Source: Desulfitobacterium sp050251735 (GTDB taxonomy: Bacteria > Bacillota > Desulfitobacteriia > Desulfitobacteriales > Desulfitobacteriaceae). From it: DNA of 64,000 nt. Under the pieces are notes generated by a model. The model ran no database searches. It worked only from the letters and a program-made list of their open reading frames with translations, and was not told the DNA's origin. The DNA is taken from contig JBFWMF010000004.1 in assembly GCA_050251735.1 (NCBI GenBank), forward strand, positions 1-64,000. The letters run 5' to 3'. The position numbers were made by a program, and so were the translations under genes. This document shows, piece by piece, positions 60,795 through 64,000 of this stretch (within the stretch, counting starts at the first letter, position 1; the number at the start of each line of letters is the position of its first letter).

Positions 60795-62639
60795 TTATTT
60801 ATCATCCTTATTCACTTCAGTATATTCTGCATCAACGACATTGTCATCTGCTTTGGCATTACCGGCTCCTGGGTCTGCTCCCATATCCGGTCCTGGTGCT
60901 TCCCCACCTGTCTGTTGATACATTTTCTCAATGATTGGATAAAGTACTTTTGTTACCGCTTCAGTCTTTTCCTTGATAGCTTCAAGATTTTCTCCCGCAG
61001 CAGCGGTCTTTAACTCTTCAAGCGCTTTCTTAATCGGTTCTACCTCATTTTCGGCAATCTTGCCTTCGAAGTCCTTCAAGGTCTTCTCGGTTTGGTAAAC
61101 CGTCGAATCAGCCTGGTTCTTTGCATCGATTAACTCTTTGCGTTGCTTATCTTCCTCAGCATGTGCTTCAGCATCTTTTTTCATCTTTTCGATTTCATCT
61201 TGGCTTAGACCTGTGGAGGCAGTGATGGTGACCTTTTGCTCATTGCCTGTAGCCATATCCTTAGCTGAAACATGCACGATACCGTTAGCATCAATATCGA
61301 ATTTAACCTCAATTTGCGGAATCCCACGAGGAGCAGGAGGAATTCCGGCCAGCTGGAATCTTCCCAGCGTCTTGTTATAGGCAGCCATTTCCCGCTCACC
61401 TTGGAGAACGTGGATATCTACTGAAGTTTGGCTATCTGCCGCAGTCGAGAAGGTCTGGCTCTTGGTGGTAGGAACGGTTGTGTTCCGCTCTATAATCCGT
61501 GTAAATACTCCGCCTAAGGTCTCAATTCCCAAAGAAAGAGGAGTTACGTCAACGAGGATGATGTCCTTCACTTCACCTGCAAGAACTCCACCTTGAATAG
61601 CTGCCCCCAGAGCAACCACTTCATCGGGGTTAACACCCTTATGCGGCTCTTTGCCGCTTAATTTCTTGATGGCGTCTTGGACAGCAGGAATCCGAGTGGA
61701 TCCGCCGACCAAGATAACTTGATGAACATCGCTCCAAGACAATTTAGCATCAGCTAACGCTTGACGAGTGGGTCCAAGGCACGCCTCAACCAGATCTGCA
61801 GTCAATTCTTCGAACTTCGCTTTTGTAATATTCATATCTAAGTGGGCAGGACCCTCAGCTGTCATGGTGATAAAGGGCAGATTTACATTGGAGGTACTCA
61901 CTCCGGAAAGTTCAATTTTTGCTTTCTCTGCTGCTTCTTTTAGGCGTTGCAGAGCAACACGGTCTTTGCCAAGATCCACACCTTGATCCTTCTTGAATTC
62001 AGCTACCATATAATCAATCAGACGTTGGTCAAAATCGTCCCCACCAAGTTTATTATTCCCACTAGTCGCTTTAACCTCTACCATACCTTGGCTCAGTTCA
62101 AGTACTGAAACGTCAAAGGTTCCTCCGCCTAAGTCAAAGACCAAAACGGTTTGATCCTCTTGCTTATCAAGACCGTAGGCTAACGCAGCTGCCGTAGGTT
62201 CGTTAATAATCCGCTTAACTTCCAAGCCCGCGATGGTTCCGGCATCTTTAGTTGCTTGACGCTGAGCGTCGGTGAAGTACGCAGGTACAGTGATGACTGC
62301 CTCAGTAACGGTTTGCCCTAGATAAGCTTCAGCATCTGCTTTCAGTTTGCCTAGAATCATAGCTGAAATTTCTTGGGGAGAGTAGTTCTTATCATCGATC
62401 TTCACTTTGAAATCGGTACCCATATGTCTTTTCACGGAGAGCACTGTTTTATCCGCATTAGAAACCGCCTGCCGTTTGGCCACTTGGCCAACCAGACGCT
62501 CGCCTGTTTTGGAGAACCCTACAACGGAGGGAGTTGTGCGATTACCTTCCGCGTTCGTAATTACGACCGCTTCGCCACCTTCCATAACCGCTACGCAGGA
62601 GTTTGTGGTTCCTAAATCAATACCTATCACTTTACCCAT
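60795..62639 (-). CDS. dnaK: Chaperone protein DnaK (Hsp70)
   Basis: A 614-residue Hsp70. The nucleotide-binding domain has GIDLGTTNSCVAVMEGG at 5-21, VFDLGGGTFDVSVLELS near 167-183 and VILVGGSTRIPAVQDAIK near 308-325. The substrate-binding domain starts after the linker KDIILVDVTPLSLGIETLGG near 355-374. The C-terminal lid ends in a flexible, acidic tail (NVVDAEYTEVNKDDK). It lacks the roughly 24-residue NBD segment found in Gram-negative DnaK, as is usual for Firmicutes. It works with GrpE (upstream) and DnaJ (downstream) and should be repressed by HrcA. Confidence 0.98.
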   Translation of the reverse strand: MGKVIGIDLGTTNSCVAVMEGGEAVVITNAEGNRTTPSVVGFSKTGERLVGQVAKRQAVSNADKTVLSVKRHMGTDFKVKIDDKNYSPQEISAMILGKLKADAEAYLGQTVTEAVITVPAYFTDAQRQATKDAGTIAGLEVKRIINEPTAAALAYGLDKQEDQTVLVFDLGGGTFDVSVLELSQGMVEVKATSGNNKLGGDDFDQRLIDYMVAEFKKDQGVDLGKDRVALQRLKEAAEKAKIELSGVSTSNVNLPFITMTAEGPAHLDMNITKAKFEELTADLVEACLGPTRQALADAKLSWSDVHQVILVGGSTRIPAVQDAIKKLSGKEPHKGVNPDEVVALGAAIQGGVLAGEVKDIILVDVTPLSLGIETLGGVFTRIIERNTTVPTTKSQTFSTAADSQTSVDIHVLQGEREMAAYNKTLGRFQLAGIPPAPRGIPQIEVKFDIDANGIVHVSAKDMATGNEQKVTITASTGLSQDEIEKMKKDAEAHAEEDKQRKELIDAKNQADSTVYQTEKTLKDFEGKIAENEVEPIKKALEELKTAAAGENLEAIKEKTEAVTKVLYPIIEKMYQQTGGEAPGPDMGADPGAGNAKADDNVVDAEYTEVNKDDK

Positions 62640-62663
62640 ATTAATACTTCCTCCTTATTACAC

Positions 62664-63299
62664 CTAGCAGGAAACTTTAACCATGCTAGGACGTATTACT
62701 TTTTCTTTAAGATAATATCCTTTTTGTAATTCCTCAACAACCGTGTTTTCTGGATACTCATTAGACTCTACTTGAAGCACCGCTTCATGCATATTGGGGT
62801 CAAAGGGTTGGCCTACAGCTTCGATAGCCACTAGCCCTTCTTTGGCTAAGGTCGTTTCCATTTGCTTGAAGATCATATCGACCCCTTGAGCAAACGAAGT
62901 AAAATCTTGATTAGTTTTAGATGCCAAAATAGCTCTTTCGAAATTATCCAGCACCGGAAGCAACCCTTCGACAACACGCTCAGAGGCATATTTTAAGTAG
63001 TCGTCTTTTTCCTTCTGCGTCCGTTTACGATAATTATCAAAGTCTGCTTGCAGACGTTGCAAATGCGCAAAATACTCTTCAGCTTGGTTCTTGCTTTGCT
63101 CGAGTTCTGCCTGCAAGGCAAGTACTTTTTCCTCTAAAGAAATATCTTGATTTCCTGAAGATTCCCTGCCCTCCACATCATTCGCTCCCAAAATTTCTTC
63201 GATAGTATCGCTTCGGTTGTCGGTTTGTTCTTGTCTACTATCTTTGTTTTCCCATCCAGACTGAGCTGATGGGGGGGTTTTCCCGCCCCAATTCACCAT
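62664..63299 (-). CDS. grpE: Nucleotide exchange factor GrpE
   Basis: A 211-residue GrpE. The acidic, disordered N-terminus (about 1-50) is followed by the long coiled coil (EEKVLALQAELEQSKNQAEE onward, with LQADFDNYRKRTQKEKDD near 85-102). The C-terminal beta domain has PFDPNMHEAVLQVES near 162-176 and VEELQKGYYLKEKVIRPSMV near 187-206. The start at 63299 has GAGGTGG eight bases upstream; a GTG four codons earlier is open. It releases ADP from DnaK and lies between hrcA and dnaK. Confidence 0.96.
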   Translation of the reverse strand: MVNWGGKTPPSAQSGWENKDSRQEQTDNRSDTIEEILGANDVEGRESSGNQDISLEEKVLALQAELEQSKNQAEEYFAHLQRLQADFDNYRKRTQKEKDDYLKYASERVVEGLLPVLDNFERAILASKTNQDFTSFAQGVDMIFKQMETTLAKEGLVAIEAVGQPFDPNMHEAVLQVESNEYPENTVVEELQKGYYLKEKVIRPSMVKVSC

Positions 63300-63316
63300 G
63301 ATTGAAACCACCTCTC

Positions 63317-64000
63317 CTATTTCCTTCGTCGCTTGGTAAGAAGCTCAGTGAGCGTTCTTGTCATGTATTCCACCATCGCCATCGACTTACCATAATCCAT
63401 TCTTGTCGGTCCAATAAGCCCAATCGTACCCAACGGTTCACCCTCAACACAATACGTCCCAGTAATCACGCTACAATCTTTAAGTTCCTTCATGATATTC
63501 TCGCCACCAATGGTAACCGTGATACCCTCAAGCTTCGGACGCAAAAACTGCTTAATCTGATCTCCCTCTTCGAAAACTTGGAAAAGGTTTTTAATCTTTT
63601 CAACATCCTGGAATTCAGGCTGGTTTAACATGTTAAGTGTTCCGCCAAGATACACCTTATTCGACTCTTGAGGTTTGTTATCTAAAATAGCGGTTAGGAG
63701 CTCTAAAGCATGATCAATAAGATAGCGTTGACGTGAAAGTTCGCTGTAGATTTCATGCAGAAAATCTCGTTTTACTTCCGTCATGGAATGTCCCCGCATC
63801 TTATGATTAAACAGATTCGCAATTCTTTGTAGTTCCTCAGCAGTTACATTTTCTCCAATCTCGACAATCTGATTCTCTACCACTCCATTTTCCTTGACGA
63901 CGACCATAATGGCTTTGCCCGACTGATAGGGAAGGAAGTGCATCTGGCTAAATGCACTGTTACCTTTGTCTGGCCCTACGACTATACTGGTCAGATGTGT
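63317..64000 (-). CDS. hrcA: Heat-inducible transcription repressor HrcA (5' part outside the window)
   Basis: About 228 C-terminal residues of HrcA; the reading frame stays open to the window's right edge, so the winged-helix N-terminus is missing. LTSIVVGPDKGNSAFS upstream of an internal Met, EIYSELSRQRYLIDHALELL in the middle and GTIGLIGPTRMDYGKSMAMV near the end are family features. HrcA binds CIRCE operators upstream of hrcA-grpE-dnaK-dnaJ. That operator would lie outside this window. An internal ATG at 63943 is not the true start. Confidence 0.93.
   Translation of the reverse strand, partial: THLTSIVVGPDKGNSAFSQMHFLPYQSGKAIMVVVKENGVVENQIVEIGENVTAEELQRIANLFNHKMRGHSMTEVKRDFLHEIYSELSRQRYLIDHALELLTAILDNKPQESNKVYLGGTLNMLNQPEFQDVEKIKNLFQVFEEGDQIKQFLRPKLEGITVTIGGENIMKELKDCSVITGTYCVEGEPLGTIGLIGPTRMDYGKSMAMVEYMTRTLTELLTKRRRK

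Noticed and set aside
1..64000. CRISPR arrays, prophage genes, integrases and rRNA genes
   Set aside because: No regularly spaced repeats, phage structural genes, integrase or rRNA sequence seen on either strand.

Overview
The window looks like the chromosome of an anaerobic, spore-forming, low-to-mid GC Firmicute of the Peptococcaceae type, close to Desulfitobacterium or Desulfosporosinus. The reasons are the order yqfC-yqfD-phoH-pgpH-ybeY-dgkA-cdd-era-recO, the hrcA-grpE-dnaK-dnaJ-prmA-rsmE-mtaB heat-shock cluster, a ccpN-ppsR-ppdK operon, a glycyl T-box, and several Tat-exported molybdoenzymes typical of versatile anaerobic respiration. This is inferred from gene content and order, not from a database match. 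Almost every gene is on the minus strand, so the map reads right to left; the exceptions are a LysR regulator and a membrane glycosyltransferase.

Layout. 1-2066: a decayed IS66 element whose transposase is cut short at the left edge. 2599-6753: ccpN, the PpsR-type regulator and pyruvate phosphate dikinase. 6963-10260: glyQS behind a T-box leader with a consensus promoter. 10446-19733: a sulfur-handling island made of a periplasmic molybdopterin reductase (catalytic, FeS and NrfD subunits plus TorD chaperone), a divergent LysR regulator, a split YeeE/YedE transporter flanking a TusA protein, and two duplicated double-rhodanese lipoproteins. 19968-27387: a PMT-type glycosyltransferase, an SsuABC-like ABC transporter, an ATP-grasp ligase, a GT2 glycosyltransferase and a WecE aminotransferase.

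27613-36669 is a self-contained selenocysteine and formate module: selB, selA, tRNA-Sec with its own promoter, fdhE, and the three-subunit formate dehydrogenase. Its catalytic gene reads through an in-frame UGA followed by a clear bacterial SECIS hairpin. 36855-46107 holds conserved housekeeping and sporulation genes. 46190-53386 is a six-gene group-4, Hyf-like membrane [NiFe] hydrogenase without the usual ferredoxin-like subunit. 53779-64000 holds ybaK, yqeY, rpsU, a HIT protein, mtaB, rsmE, prmA and the dnaK operon, with hrcA running off the right end.

The most unusual objects are: (a) a 740-bp non-coding element between rsmE and mtaB, bounded by perfect 20-bp inverted repeats and containing a 367-nt core closed by a perfect 15-bp stem and packed with hairpins, which is a candidate structured RNA or mobile RNA-like repeat; (b) the combined reductase, split YeeE, TusA and twin-rhodanese sulfur island; (c) a hairpin in which the terminator of the hydrogenase operon contains the ribosome-binding site of the sporulation gene yqfC; and (d) the complete Sec machinery next to its client enzyme.
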